The translations under genes were made by a program, and so were the position numbers. This document shows positions 9,466 to 18,056 of a stretch of 64,000 nucleotides of DNA, piece by piece. Positions within the stretch are counted from its first letter, which is position 1, and each line of letters begins with the position of its first letter. The DNA comes from Vreelandella songnenensis (GTDB lineage Bacteria > Pseudomonadota > Gammaproteobacteria > Pseudomonadales > Halomonadaceae), in assembly GCF_003002925.1 (NCBI RefSeq), contig NZ_PVTK01000011.1, positions 1-64,000 of the forward strand, given 5' to 3'. A model generated the notes under the pieces. The model saw nothing but the letters and a program-made list of their open reading frames with translations. It searched no databases and was not told the origin of the DNA.

Positions 9466-10430
9466 TGGCCCGCGTGGTGTGTATTACCTTGAACCCGGCG
9501 CTGGACCTGGCGTTCGCACTTGAAACGCTGACGCTGGGGGCGGTCAATCGTCCGCAGCACGCTCAGCTGGAAGCCGCCGGCAAGGGCGTCAACGTGGCGC
9601 GGGTGCTGGCAGCGCTCGGCCACGACGTGGTGGTCAGCGGCTTCCTGGGGGGCGATAACGATGGCCCTTTCCAACGCGCCTTTCAGCACATGGGCGTGAC
9701 CGATGCCTTCCTGCGCGTACCTGGCGAAACGCGCATCAATGCCAAGCTGGCCGAAAAGAGCGGCCGTGTCACCGACATCAACGGGCCCGGTATCGCGGTC
9801 GATGCGGCCCAGGTGGCAAGCCTGCTCGAAACACTTGAGAAGCAGCTGGCGGATACCCCGGCAGATGCCGTTCTGGTGGCAGGCAGCCTGCCGCCAGGGC
9901 TTGATGTAACGGCTTTCGGCGAATGGCTTGCCCGCCTGAAGGCCACCGGCGTGGCGCTTTGGGTGGATACCAGCGGTGACGCCCTGCTGCGCGCCATCGA
10001 CATCGCCCCGGAGGCGGTCAAGCCCAACGAGGTCGAGCTTGCCGACTGGGCGGGTGACCCACTTGAAAGCCATCAAAGCCGGTTGAGCGCCACCACGCGG
10101 CTGCATCAGGCGGGGGTTCGCCAGGCGCTGCTTTCCGCCGGCGCCGACGGGGTCATCTGGGTCAATGCCCAAGGGGCGTGGCAGGCAACGCCGCCAAAGG
10201 TTCAAGCGGTCAACACCGTGGGCGCCGGTGACACCTTTGTGGCTGGCATGCTGCACGGCCTGCTGTCGGGTGAGAGCGAAGAACAGACGCTGCGCTTTGC
10301 AACGGCCCTTTCCGCCGAATCCGTCCGCCATGTGGGCGTGGGTAACGCCCGGGCCGATGATTTTTCCTTACTCCTACAACGCACTCGGGTACAGCACCTG
10401 CACGCAAGCCACACCGAGGGAGCTCTTTGA
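9465..10430 (+). CDS. fruK: 1-phosphofructokinase
   Basis: 321-residue PfkB-family sugar kinase that phosphorylates fructose-1-phosphate to fructose-1,6-bisphosphate. Seen: N-terminal VCITLNPALDLAFAL, the first PfkB signature AGKGVNVARVLAALG, and the C-terminal GAGDTFVAGMLHGL with catalytic Asp and anion-hole glycines. Middle gene of fruBKA, overlapping fruB by one base and fruA by one base, so the three are co-translated. Its product removes the likely FruR inducer, fructose-1-phosphate. Confidence 0.95.
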   Translation: MARVVCITLNPALDLAFALETLTLGAVNRPQHAQLEAAGKGVNVARVLAALGHDVVVSGFLGGDNDGPFQRAFQHMGVTDAFLRVPGETRINAKLAEKSGRVTDINGPGIAVDAAQVASLLETLEKQLADTPADAVLVAGSLPPGLDVTAFGEWLARLKATGVALWVDTSGDALLRAIDIAPEAVKPNEVELADWAGDPLESHQSRLSATTRLHQAGVRQALLSAGADGVIWVNAQGAWQATPPKVQAVNTVGAGDTFVAGMLHGLLSGESEEQTLRFATALSAESVRHVGVGNARADDFSLLLQRTRVQHLHASHTEGAL

Positions 10431-12166
10431 TGAACGTTATTCTGATTACCGCCTGCCCCAGCGGCATGGCCACCACCTTCCTTGCCGCCAAGCGCCTGGA
10501 GCAGGCAGCCATGCGCCAGGGCTGGAAGGTTCATGTGGAAATGCACGGCGAGCTGGCCCCGCTTGAGGCCGCCAGCGCCGAACAGATCCAGACGGCCGAC
10601 CTTATTGTCGTGGCGGCGGAGCAGGTGCCCGCCCCCGAGCGTTTTACCGGCAAGCGCCTCTACCAGGCCCCTATTTCCCAGGCGCTGCCCGACCCGGAAG
10701 CCTTTCTGGCCACCGCCAAGCGCGAGGCGCCGCTTTACACGCCGCCGGAAACCACCCCGACCAGCGTAACGGCAAGCCCCGGCCAGCAGACCATCGTCGC
10801 CGTCACCGCCTGCCCGACCGGCGTAGCCCACACCTTCATGGCCGCAGAAGCGCTGGCAGATGCAGGCAAGGCGCTGGGCCATTCGATTCGCGTGGAAACC
10901 CAGGGCTCGGTGGGCGCGCAGGACAAGCTCACCGATGAGGAGATCAAGGCGGCGGACGTGGTGATTCTCGCCTGCGATATCGAAGTCGACCCGACCCGCT
11001 TCGCGGGCAAGCGGGTGTATCGCACCTCGACGGGCACCGCACTGAAGAAATCCCGGGCAACCATCGAAAACGCCCTGGCCCAGGCCAGCGTCGAGAGCGG
11101 CAGCGCTGCCAGCACCTCTTCAAGCGAGGGCAAGAGCCTGAAAGAGAAAGGCGTCTACAAGCACCTGCTCACCGGGGTGTCGTTCATGCTGCCCATGGTA
11201 GTGGCGGGCGGGCTTCTGATCGCGCTTTCGTTCATGTTCGGCATCGAAGCCTTCGAGCAGGAAGGCACGCTTGCCGCCGCCCTCATGCAGATTGGTGGCG
11301 GCACCGCCTTCGCGCTGATGATTCCGGTACTGGCGGGCTACATCGCCTACTCGATTGCCGACCGCCCGGGCATCGCGCCAGGCATGATTGGCGGCATGCT
11401 CGCGGCCAACATCGGCTCCGGGTTCATCGGCGGTATTCTGGCGGGTTTTCTGGCCGGCTACGTGGCGCTGGGCATCGCCCGCCATGTGAAGCTGCCTTCG
11501 AGTGTCGAGTCACTCAAGCCGATCCTGATCATTCCGCTGATCGCCAGTCTGGTCACCGGGCTTGTGATGATCTACGTGGTGGGCGAACCGGTCGCGGCGC
11601 TGTTGAGCGCACTGACCAGCTTCCTGGCCTCGATGGACTCCACCAACGCCGTGCTGCTGGGCATTCTGCTTGGCGCGATGATGTGCTTCGACCTGGGCGG
11701 GCCGATCAACAAGGCGGCCTACACCTTTGGCGTCGGCCTTCTGGCCTCGGAAACCTACGGCCCCATGGCGGCGATCATGGCCGCGGGCATGGTGCCCGCT
11801 ATCGGCATGGGCATCGCAAGTTTCGCCGCGCGCTACAAGTACTCCGAACCCGAGCGCGAAGCGGGCAAGGCCTCTTTCGTGCTGGGGCTTTGCTTCATCA
11901 GCGAAGGCGCCATTCCGTTTGCCGCCAAGGACCCGCTGCGCGTGATTCCCTGCTGCATCGCTGGCGGTGCGGTGACGGGGGCGCTCTCGATGCTGGTGGG
12001 TGCAAAGCTGATGGCGCCCCACGGCGGTATCTTCGTGCTGCTGATTCCCAATGCGATCACCCCTGCACTGCTTTACCTGGGCGCGATCGTGGCGGGCTCG
12101 CTGATTACCGGCCTGAGCTACGCCTTCATCAAACGCGGTGCCACCCAGGTGGCCGTGACCAGCTGA
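10430..12166 (+). CDS. fruA: Fructose-specific PTS permease EIIBC
   Basis: 578-residue membrane permease that imports fructose as fructose-1-phosphate. Two tandem EIIB-Fru modules are visible, each with a P-loop cysteine: ITACPSGMATTF (Cys 9) and VTACPTGVAHTF (Cys 128). The first is probably the degenerate B' module found in this family. EIIC follows from about residue 235 with many hydrophobic helices and FDLGGPINKAAYTFGVGLLA. I chose ATG 10430, which overlaps the fruK stop (TGATG) and has GAGGGAG upstream, over the TTG one codon earlier. The operon ends in a terminator at 12200. Confidence 0.95.
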   Translation: MNVILITACPSGMATTFLAAKRLEQAAMRQGWKVHVEMHGELAPLEAASAEQIQTADLIVVAAEQVPAPERFTGKRLYQAPISQALPDPEAFLATAKREAPLYTPPETTPTSVTASPGQQTIVAVTACPTGVAHTFMAAEALADAGKALGHSIRVETQGSVGAQDKLTDEEIKAADVVILACDIEVDPTRFAGKRVYRTSTGTALKKSRATIENALAQASVESGSAASTSSSEGKSLKEKGVYKHLLTGVSFMLPMVVAGGLLIALSFMFGIEAFEQEGTLAAALMQIGGGTAFALMIPVLAGYIAYSIADRPGIAPGMIGGMLAANIGSGFIGGILAGFLAGYVALGIARHVKLPSSVESLKPILIIPLIASLVTGLVMIYVVGEPVAALLSALTSFLASMDSTNAVLLGILLGAMMCFDLGGPINKAAYTFGVGLLASETYGPMAAIMAAGMVPAIGMGIASFAARYKYSEPEREAGKASFVLGLCFISEGAIPFAAKDPLRVIPCCIAGGAVTGALSMLVGAKLMAPHGGIFVLLIPNAITPALLYLGAIVAGSLITGLSYAFIKRGATQVAVTS

Positions 12167-12199
12167 CCCACAGGCCGGCGTGATACCGGCCACCCCAGA

Positions 12200-12244
12200 A
12201 AAGCGCCTTTTGCACCGTTTTATTACGTCGAAGGCGCTTTTTTT
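12200..12244 (+). terminator. Intrinsic terminator of fruBKA
   Basis: Stem AAAGCGCCTT (12200-12209) with AAGGCGCTTT (12231-12240), loop about 21 nt, then a T run. A smaller GGCCGG/CCGGCC hairpin sits just upstream near 12172-12191. Confidence 0.85.
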
Positions 12245-12275
12245 ATGCTCAGCGGTTGTTCCTGAAGGCGCTTTA

Positions 12276-12290
12276 TGTAGTATTTTTACA
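12276..12290. promoter_or_regulatory. HexR-like operator upstream of pgi
   Basis: TGTAGTATTTTTACA has TGTA/TACA arms, and its 13-bp core (12277-12289) agrees with the gap and pyk boxes at every fixed position of GTAnnAnnnTTAC. It lies 58 bp before the pgi ATG. Confidence 0.5.
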
Positions 12291-12348
12291 CAATAAACAG
12301 AGTAAAGGCGAAAGCTCCAACTGCCTCATCGACAAGGAAATTCACCTC

Positions 12349-14010
<1,662 letters not shown>

Positions 14011-14046
14011 GCTGAACCAGTATCACTACTCTTCTATGCCTTACCT

Positions 14047-14076
14047 GAAACGCCTTGGCTTATGCCAGGGCGTTTT
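14047..14076 (+). terminator. Intrinsic terminator of pgi
   Basis: Stem AAACGCC-TGGC with GCCA-GGGCGTTT around a TTAT loop, one mismatch, followed by TTTT, about 37 bp after the pgi stop. Confidence 0.8.
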
Positions 14077-14195
14077 GTGCTTGAACAGTATCGTTTGGCA
14101 TCAGGCTGCTGCGCCATTAACCCACCACGGTACTCTGAATCCGCTGCTCCGCTCTCTGTACAGGCCTACGTTACGGCTTCTCTGTATTTATCAAG

Positions 14196-14687
14196 TCATT
14201 GCTGGCTGTCAATATCTGCTCTCACGGTATCGAGTTTTTTTACCGTTTTAGGCATTTTCACGTAGAACCAGATGCAAATAGCAACGGCCACCAAATTGAC
14301 ACCAAGCGTTAAAGGTTGATACTGCTCAAGCAGAGAATATCTAAAAGCACTACCTACAGCGAAATCAAATCCTCTTTCCATTGTTCCCGGTCTTATCCAG
14401 GCTGTTACATAAAGGCCAGATCCTAGGAAATATCCGGCTATCGGTGAAGCAAACGCAGGAACCTGGCATAGCCAAAATATGAAATTTGATTTCAACGCAT
14501 TGGCATGCCCTTCGATGAGCCTGATTCCGCACGCTATACCCCAGCCGTATAGCACTATGAATAGCACGCAAAATAACCAATCGAATATATTGTTACTGCT
14601 GGCCATGACTGTAAAAGCAGCTATAGCACCAATGCCCCCGCCACTCACGGCTAGGACCCCTAGCATCCTCTGCGGCCACTTACCCAT
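14196..14687 (-). CDS. Hypothetical four-helix membrane protein
   Basis: 163 residues with about four hydrophobic segments (VLAVSGGGIGAIAAFTVMA, WLFCVLFIVLYGWGIACGI, an AFASPIAGYFLGSGLYV stretch, and LVAVAICIWFYV near the end) and a short charged C-terminus. I do not recognise the family. It follows the 91-residue membrane protein by 4 bp, so the two are co-transcribed and may act together. The region is AT-rich compared with the core genes on either side and adjoins the integron cassette cluster, so horizontal acquisition is likely. No attC site is seen beyond its 3' end. Confidence 0.6.
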   Translation of the reverse strand: MGKWPQRMLGVLAVSGGGIGAIAAFTVMASSNNIFDWLFCVLFIVLYGWGIACGIRLIEGHANALKSNFIFWLCQVPAFASPIAGYFLGSGLYVTAWIRPGTMERGFDFAVGSAFRYSLLEQYQPLTLGVNLVAVAICIWFYVKMPKTVKKLDTVRADIDSQQ

Positions 14688-14691
14688 AAAA

Positions 14692-14967
14692 TCACCAATT
14701 GAATAATGTAGATATAATGCTGAAAATGCCCTCTACAATGGTCATTGCCCCCTCAAACAGTGCTTCAAAAAGCCCTACTAAGATTTCAATAACACCATCG
14801 CTTTGCATAATAACAGGTGTGGCAACAACTGAAAGCGCAATACCAGAAATAATCAGTCCCGGTAGATTTAAACTCGTGAAAAGCATATATACCACTGCAC
14901 TCAGTAAAGACAGACTGCCGACGCTATTCAGTACTGCCATTTTTCTCGATTTACCCGTTCTGGTCAT
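14692..14967 (-). CDS. Hypothetical small membrane protein
   Basis: 91 residues starting MTRTGKSRK, with two hydrophobic stretches (SLSLLSAVVYMLFTSLNLPG and IISGIALSVVATPVIM) and a C-terminal amphipathic part (VGLFEALFEGAMTIVEGIFSI). The ATG at 14967 has GAGG 7 nt upstream; a GTG ten codons earlier is open but has a poorer ribosome site. Not recognised. It forms a pair with the next membrane protein, 4 bp away. It may belong to the truncated fourth cassette that starts at the attC ending at 15319, but about 350 bp separate that boundary from this start. Confidence 0.55.
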   Translation of the reverse strand: MTRTGKSRKMAVLNSVGSLSLLSAVVYMLFTSLNLPGLIISGIALSVVATPVIMQSDGVIEILVGLFEALFEGAMTIVEGIFSIISTLFNW

Positions 14968-15318
14968 GCAAACCTCGTTTTTACTTAAAAATTTCACCTA
15001 GCGCTTATTTTAGATGAGAAAATAATGCCTTGTGTACAATTCGCTTAACGCTTTATACAAACTTTATCAAGTCGCTTCCATCCAGTACTGAGATAGCGTT
15101 TTAACGCAGCATTTAAAGTCTAGCCGTTCGTAAAACTCTATTAACGATGCCACTAAAACTGGAATGTTTACAGCGGCTCTGGCCCCATCCTGTCCCGGAG
15201 ACCATAGACAAAGTCTGTAAGATTCGAAAAATGAGGTTTGGTTATCTGAGACAATCGCTCCTCTTTTGCTGCTTCATTTTGGAGCATTTTGGGTCGATCC
15301 ACAGGCCTTCCTTTTGCG
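14968..15318. other. Gap between small membrane gene and last attC
   Basis: About 350 AT-rich bases with no convincing gene. GCTTAAC at 15043-15049 repeats the 7-mer that begins attC-c, and TTAACGCT (15045-15052) is echoed as AGCGTT at 15095-15100, so a decayed fourth attC may lie at about 15043-15104. The evidence for it is weak. A 67-codon plus-strand frame at 15147-15350 runs into attC-c and looks spurious. Confidence 0.4.
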
Positions 15319-15403
15319 GCTTAACGCCGCCAACATGCGCAGTTTTGTAGTGAAGGCGAAGCCGGTAACGAAAAAACTGCCGCCGTGATTGGTCTTGTTA
15401 GGA
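15319..15403 (-). repeat. attC recombination site (attC-c)
   Basis: 85-bp site read on the minus strand: R'' TCCTAAC (15403-15397), R' GTTAAGC (15325-15319), matching GTTRRRY. The interior folds into GCAGTTTT/AAAACTGC with further CCAA/TTGG pairing and bulges, as attC bottom strands do. The TAA stop of the 184-residue membrane protein gene lies inside R''. R'' is the exact reverse complement of GTTAGGA, the 7-mer where this cassette begins. Confidence 0.85.
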
Positions 15404-15952
15404 CTTCTTTCTATTTTGCCAGACAACTATTGAAATTAAAATCAAACTTAGTGTTCCCCAAGGGTATAAATAGTTGATTATCCAATTTTTTTCAAGCTCT
15501 GGAAGATTGTATCCGAGAACAATAAAAGGAGCTGCTATTACAGTTACTCCAGCAATAGCGGAGCCACGACCCCTTGATGTCGTAAAAAATATTAATATGA
15601 GAAGAAGCACCCAAGGAGCACTTTGATAAGATATTCGTTCGATTTTTTTCGATGGGAATCCAGGTTGAAAGCTGAAGTTGACCGAGGTGCTCTCTGCTTC
15701 AGCCATAAGGCGCGCAAAATACCTTTTGCTAGGAGAATCTTCCGGAAGGGATTCAACTTTTTTCTCTAGCTCAACGATAGATTCAATGATTTTCAGTTCG
15801 CTGCTAATGCGATTAAGTTTAAAGTGGTTTGTGTACACTTCATAGATAACAACACTCCCTGCGCTCATTATTAGAGCGAAAATAAGAAATGTGAAGCGCC
15901 CCCACGTGAAATTTTTAAATAAGCTTTCAAAGAATCTGAAGATACTTTCCAT
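15398..15952 (-). CDS. Cassette-encoded hypothetical membrane protein
   Basis: 184 residues beginning MESIFRFFESLFKNF. One membrane helix near residues 19-37 (FTFLIFALIMSAGSVVIYE), then a soluble stretch of about 70 residues with a coiled-coil-like part (ELKIIESIVELEKKVESL), then two or three C-terminal helices (VLLLILIFFTTS, GVTVIAAPFIVLGY, LSLILISIVVW) and a KKS end. Family not recognised. The longer open frame to 16069 runs through attC-b and is not real. The chosen ATG lies 12 nt after the cassette boundary, and AGGA inside the boundary GTTAGGA is the only plausible ribosome site. Its TAA stop sits in the attC-c R'' box. Confidence 0.65.
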   Translation of the reverse strand: MESIFRFFESLFKNFTWGRFTFLIFALIMSAGSVVIYEVYTNHFKLNRISSELKIIESIVELEKKVESLPEDSPSKRYFARLMAEAESTSVNFSFQPGFPSKKIERISYQSAPWVLLLILIFFTTSRGRGSAIAGVTVIAAPFIVLGYNLPELEKNWIINYLYPWGTLSLILISIVVWQNRKKS

Positions 15953-15963
15953 ATGCAGAATAA

Positions 15964-16047
15964 TCCTAACGCCCGCAGCATGCGCGGCTTTGAAATGGAG
16001 GAGAAGCCGCAATGGAAAAGCCGTCGCCGCGCCTGCGATTGTTAGCG
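15964..16047 (-). repeat. attC recombination site (attC-b)
   Basis: 84-bp site on the minus strand: R'' CGCTAAC (16047-16041), R' GTTAGGA (15970-15964). The centre has a CGGCTTT/AAAGCCG stem. It shares the blocks GCAGCATGCGC and GTCGCCG with attC-a. R'' is the reverse complement of GTTAGCG at the start of its own cassette (16588-16582). Confidence 0.85.
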
Positions 16048-16065
16048 GTAACAATAATGCACACC

Positions 16066-16560
16066 TCATTCCTCTAAAAGTTCAGGGTGGTCATTTAGAT
16101 GTTCCCATGCCCATGGCTGGATTACAAAATCGAAGCCGTAATAAGTTCCGAGGTTGCTACCTCGAAATACTACCTTATCTCTTTGAAGAGCATTTACCGT
16201 TCCGCTCTTTATATCTAAGCTCTGACTCCTCGTCTGATTCTGGATATAGTAAGCAAGTATCTCTTTTTCTTCTGGCGTGAGAGCTCGAAGGCGTTTCTTT
16301 CCCTGCCAAATCAAATACGCTTGAACAACCCAAGGCTTAAGAAATTTCCACGTTGTAGCAGCTGCATTCATGACGACCAGAGCAAGAGTAACTAAAAACA
16401 CCCCACCGACGTAGCCGCGGTATGTCTCTACTAAATCAGAGAGTCCGACAGTAGAAAGGAACTCGGCACTGGAGAAGAGAAGAATAGCCGCAACAAAACA
16501 AAGCGCAGCCAAGGTTTTCGTTGGAAGCTTCAACCAATCGGTAATTTTGCTGATATCCAA
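16066..16560 (-). CDS. SieB-like superinfection exclusion membrane protein (integron cassette)
   Basis: 164 residues. Two N-terminal membrane helices (LAALCFVAAILLFSSAEFL and VGGVFLVTLALVVMNAAA) precede a cytoplasmic domain with LTPEEKEILAYYIQNQTRSQ, VNALQRDKVVFRGS and FDFVIQPWAWEHLNDHPELL. This layout and the C-terminal QPWAWE..N.HPELL pattern resemble superinfection exclusion protein B (SieB), a prophage-encoded inner-membrane factor that aborts infection by related phages. The start is TTG at 16560, with AAGGGG 6 nt upstream. The stop is 18 bp before attC-b R''. Recognition is from memory of the family; a phage-defence role is inference. Confidence 0.7.
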   Translation of the reverse strand: MDISKITDWLKLPTKTLAALCFVAAILLFSSAEFLSTVGLSDLVETYRGYVGGVFLVTLALVVMNAAATTWKFLKPWVVQAYLIWQGKKRLRALTPEEKEILAYYIQNQTRSQSLDIKSGTVNALQRDKVVFRGSNLGTYYGFDFVIQPWAWEHLNDHPELLEE

Positions 16561-16581
16561 TAGTTACCCCTTACCCTAAAC

Positions 16582-16665
16582 CGCTAACGCTTGCAGCATG
16601 CGCGCCCACGCAATGGAGCCGAAGGTGCAATGTAGTGGGCGTCGCCGTGCCTGTATTGGTTATAC
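16582..16665 (-). repeat. attC recombination site (attC-a)
   Basis: 84-bp site on the minus strand: R'' GTATAAC (16665-16659), R' GTTAGCG (16588-16582), with a CGCCCAC/GTGGGCG stem inside and CAAGCGTTAG at the R' end as in many known attC sites. The TAA stop of the preceding cassette gene lies in R''. R'' is the reverse complement of GTTATAC at 17188-17182. Confidence 0.85.
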
Positions 16666-17088
16666 ATTGCTGCTGCACAAACTGAGATGTTCAGCAATAT
16701 TTTTTGGAAACTCTGTTGCATGTAAATTATCGGAGAATACCCAAACGAAGTATTCATGCACAAGAAACAAGAAATCCGATGTAGAGTAATACGCAGATTT
16801 AGTTGAAATACCATGCTTGGGCCCAAAAAAATATGAATGCCAATCTCGGATTTCAGGGGCATGCACTTTCTCTACCACTTTCTTATCCATGTTTGGCTTA
16901 TCCAACTTGAAGTGCTTACTGCCGTTGGTGATATCTCTAGCAATATTTACGACTTCTTTCATCTGTTCCGGGGCCTGATTAATTTTTCTCATCGCGTGGG
17001 CAGGCCTCCCTTCGCGATCATTTTTTAGCCAATCATTCTGCAAGTGCCAAGCAGTGACCGTGAAATTGAAAAAATCATAAGCATTCAC
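16660..17088 (-). CDS. Cassette-encoded hypothetical protein, C-terminal 142 residues
   Basis: Soluble protein starting NAYDFFNFTVTAWHLQNDWL, with NIARDITNGSKHFKLDKP in the middle and LFLVHEYFVWVFSDNL near the end. I recall similar FNF.VTA.HL...W...N.SKHF proteins as common integron and accessory-genome hypotheticals; function is unknown. The only start in this frame is a GTG at 17088 directly abutting AAAGAG, which is a poor site. The missing family N-terminus is found in another frame just upstream (17085-17162), so this is probably the larger part of a frameshifted gene. Its TAA stop lies inside attC-a, as usual for cassettes. Confidence 0.6.
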   Translation of the reverse strand: MNAYDFFNFTVTAWHLQNDWLKNDREGRPAHAMRKINQAPEQMKEVVNIARDITNGSKHFKLDKPNMDKKVVEKVHAPEIRDWHSYFFGPKHGISTKSAYYSTSDFLFLVHEYFVWVFSDNLHATEFPKNIAEHLSLCSSNV

Positions 17089-17162
17089 TCTTTGTCGAGC
17101 TTCGATTTCTCATACTTCAATTTTTCGAATAAACCAGCGCAGCTTTCCAGACCTACCTTCAT
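17085..17162 (-). pseudogene. N-terminal fragment of the frameshifted cassette gene
   Basis: A 25-codon frame, ATG at 17162 to TGA at 17085, in a different frame from the 142-residue one. It encodes a helical start (GLESCAGLFEKLKYEKSKL...). Joined by a -1 shift at about 17088, it would give a continuous protein of about 167 residues. The ATG is 20 nt inside the cassette boundary at 17182-17188, the normal spacing for cassette genes. The overlap GAGTGAATG could also allow translational coupling, so a two-protein arrangement is a less likely alternative. Confidence 0.5.
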
Positions 17163-17354
17163 GACATCAAGCTCGGTTTATGTATAACAGTGGTTATGTA
17201 GCCGTCTAGATCGAATCTATCTTATTAATCCTATTGCTAGCAAAGCAAATTTTGGCTTTCTATCCAAATTCGCGTGCCTTCTCGCTTTGCCTGTAGCAAA
17301 TGTGATTGGGGGCTGCGTTTCCATGTGTGTGCATTAGAACTAGAGCGCTATTTA

Positions 17355-17951
17355 TTAGCTACGTGACCGGCTTAACAAATCGTTGAGATGCGCGCACACT
17401 TCTGGCCACTCTCCCCTGCGCAGGCTATACATCACCGTGTCACGAATGGTGCCATCGCGGCGTAGTTTGTGCCCACGTATGACACCATCCTTTTTCGCGC
17501 CCAAACGCTCAATGGCACGTTGGCTTGCGTAGTTGAAGTTGTCGGTGCGCCAGCCCACCACGTTACAACCCAACGTATCAAACGCATGTGTCAACAGCAG
17601 CAGCTTGCAGGTGGTATTGATATGGGTACGTTGCGCGCGTTTGGCATACCAGGTGTGGCCAATTTCCAACCGTTTTACCTCAGGCAAGATATCGTGATAG
17701 CTGGTCGTGCCCAGCACGGTATCGCTGGCTTCATCAATAACGGCAAACGCAAAACGGTGGCCTGCTTCACGGTCTTTCAAGGCGGTTTCAATAAAGGCGC
17801 TTGTTTCATCAGGTGAAGGCACCGGTGTGACGCGTAGATTCCACAACTCGCCATCGGCGGCCGCGGCGCGCAGGCCCGCTTCGTGATCGTGCGCTAGTGG
17901 TTCAAGTTTTACACTGTGCGCTTCAAGGATAACGGGGTTAACGTAAGTCAT
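17355..17951 (-). CDS. GNAT family N-acetyltransferase (RimJ/RimL type)
   Basis: 198-residue acetyltransferase of the RimJ/RimL-like group, which transfers acetyl from acetyl-CoA to an amino group of a protein or small molecule. Seen: VKLEPLAHDHEAGLRAAAAD at the start, FAVIDEASDTVLGTTSYHDI, LEIGHTWYAKRAQRTHINT (motif A region with a CoA-binding loop that is not the strict Q/RxxGxG/A), and NYASQRAIERLGAKKDGVIRG. The ATG at 17951 is preceded by GGGAGCTGGAAAGAT. It stands alone between the cassette cluster and a divergent gene. Substrate unknown. Confidence 0.85.
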   Translation of the reverse strand: MTYVNPVILEAHSVKLEPLAHDHEAGLRAAAADGELWNLRVTPVPSPDETSAFIETALKDREAGHRFAFAVIDEASDTVLGTTSYHDILPEVKRLEIGHTWYAKRAQRTHINTTCKLLLLTHAFDTLGCNVVGWRTDNFNYASQRAIERLGAKKDGVIRGHKLRRDGTIRDTVMYSLRRGEWPEVCAHLNDLLSRSRS

Positions 17952-18056
17952 ATCTTTCCAGCTCCCTGGCAGTGGGGAAAACGATTAGCCCTGATCTTAC
18001 TAAAGTTATCATCGGAATAGTCGATAGGTTCTATTAATAAAAATGAGGGATCGGCC

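Larger units (their letters stand above)
15319..17188 (-). mobile_element. Integron gene-cassette cluster without integrase (CALIN)
   Basis: Three cassettes in head-to-tail order on the minus strand, each one gene followed by an attC site: about 17187-16588, 16587-15970 and 15969-15325 (600, 618 and 645 nt). Cassette starts GTTATAC (17188-17182), GTTAGCG (16588-16582) and GTTAGGA (15970-15964) are each the reverse complement of the R'' of that same cassette's attC, as expected from the circular-cassette mechanism. No intI gene lies within the window. The segment before 17188 could be a worn attI or attC. Base composition is lower in GC than the surroundings. Confidence 0.85.

Noticed and set aside
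14114..14176. TTAAC ... GTTACGG pair after pgi as an attC closing the fourth cassette
   Set aside because: Neither end fits RYYYAAC/GTTRRRY in the right orientation and there is no internal stem.
15043..15104. Possible fourth attC (GCTTAAC ... AGCGTTTTAA)
   Set aside because: The R'' equivalent reads GTTTTAA rather than the expected GTTAAGC and the interior does not fold like the other three; kept only as a possible decayed site.
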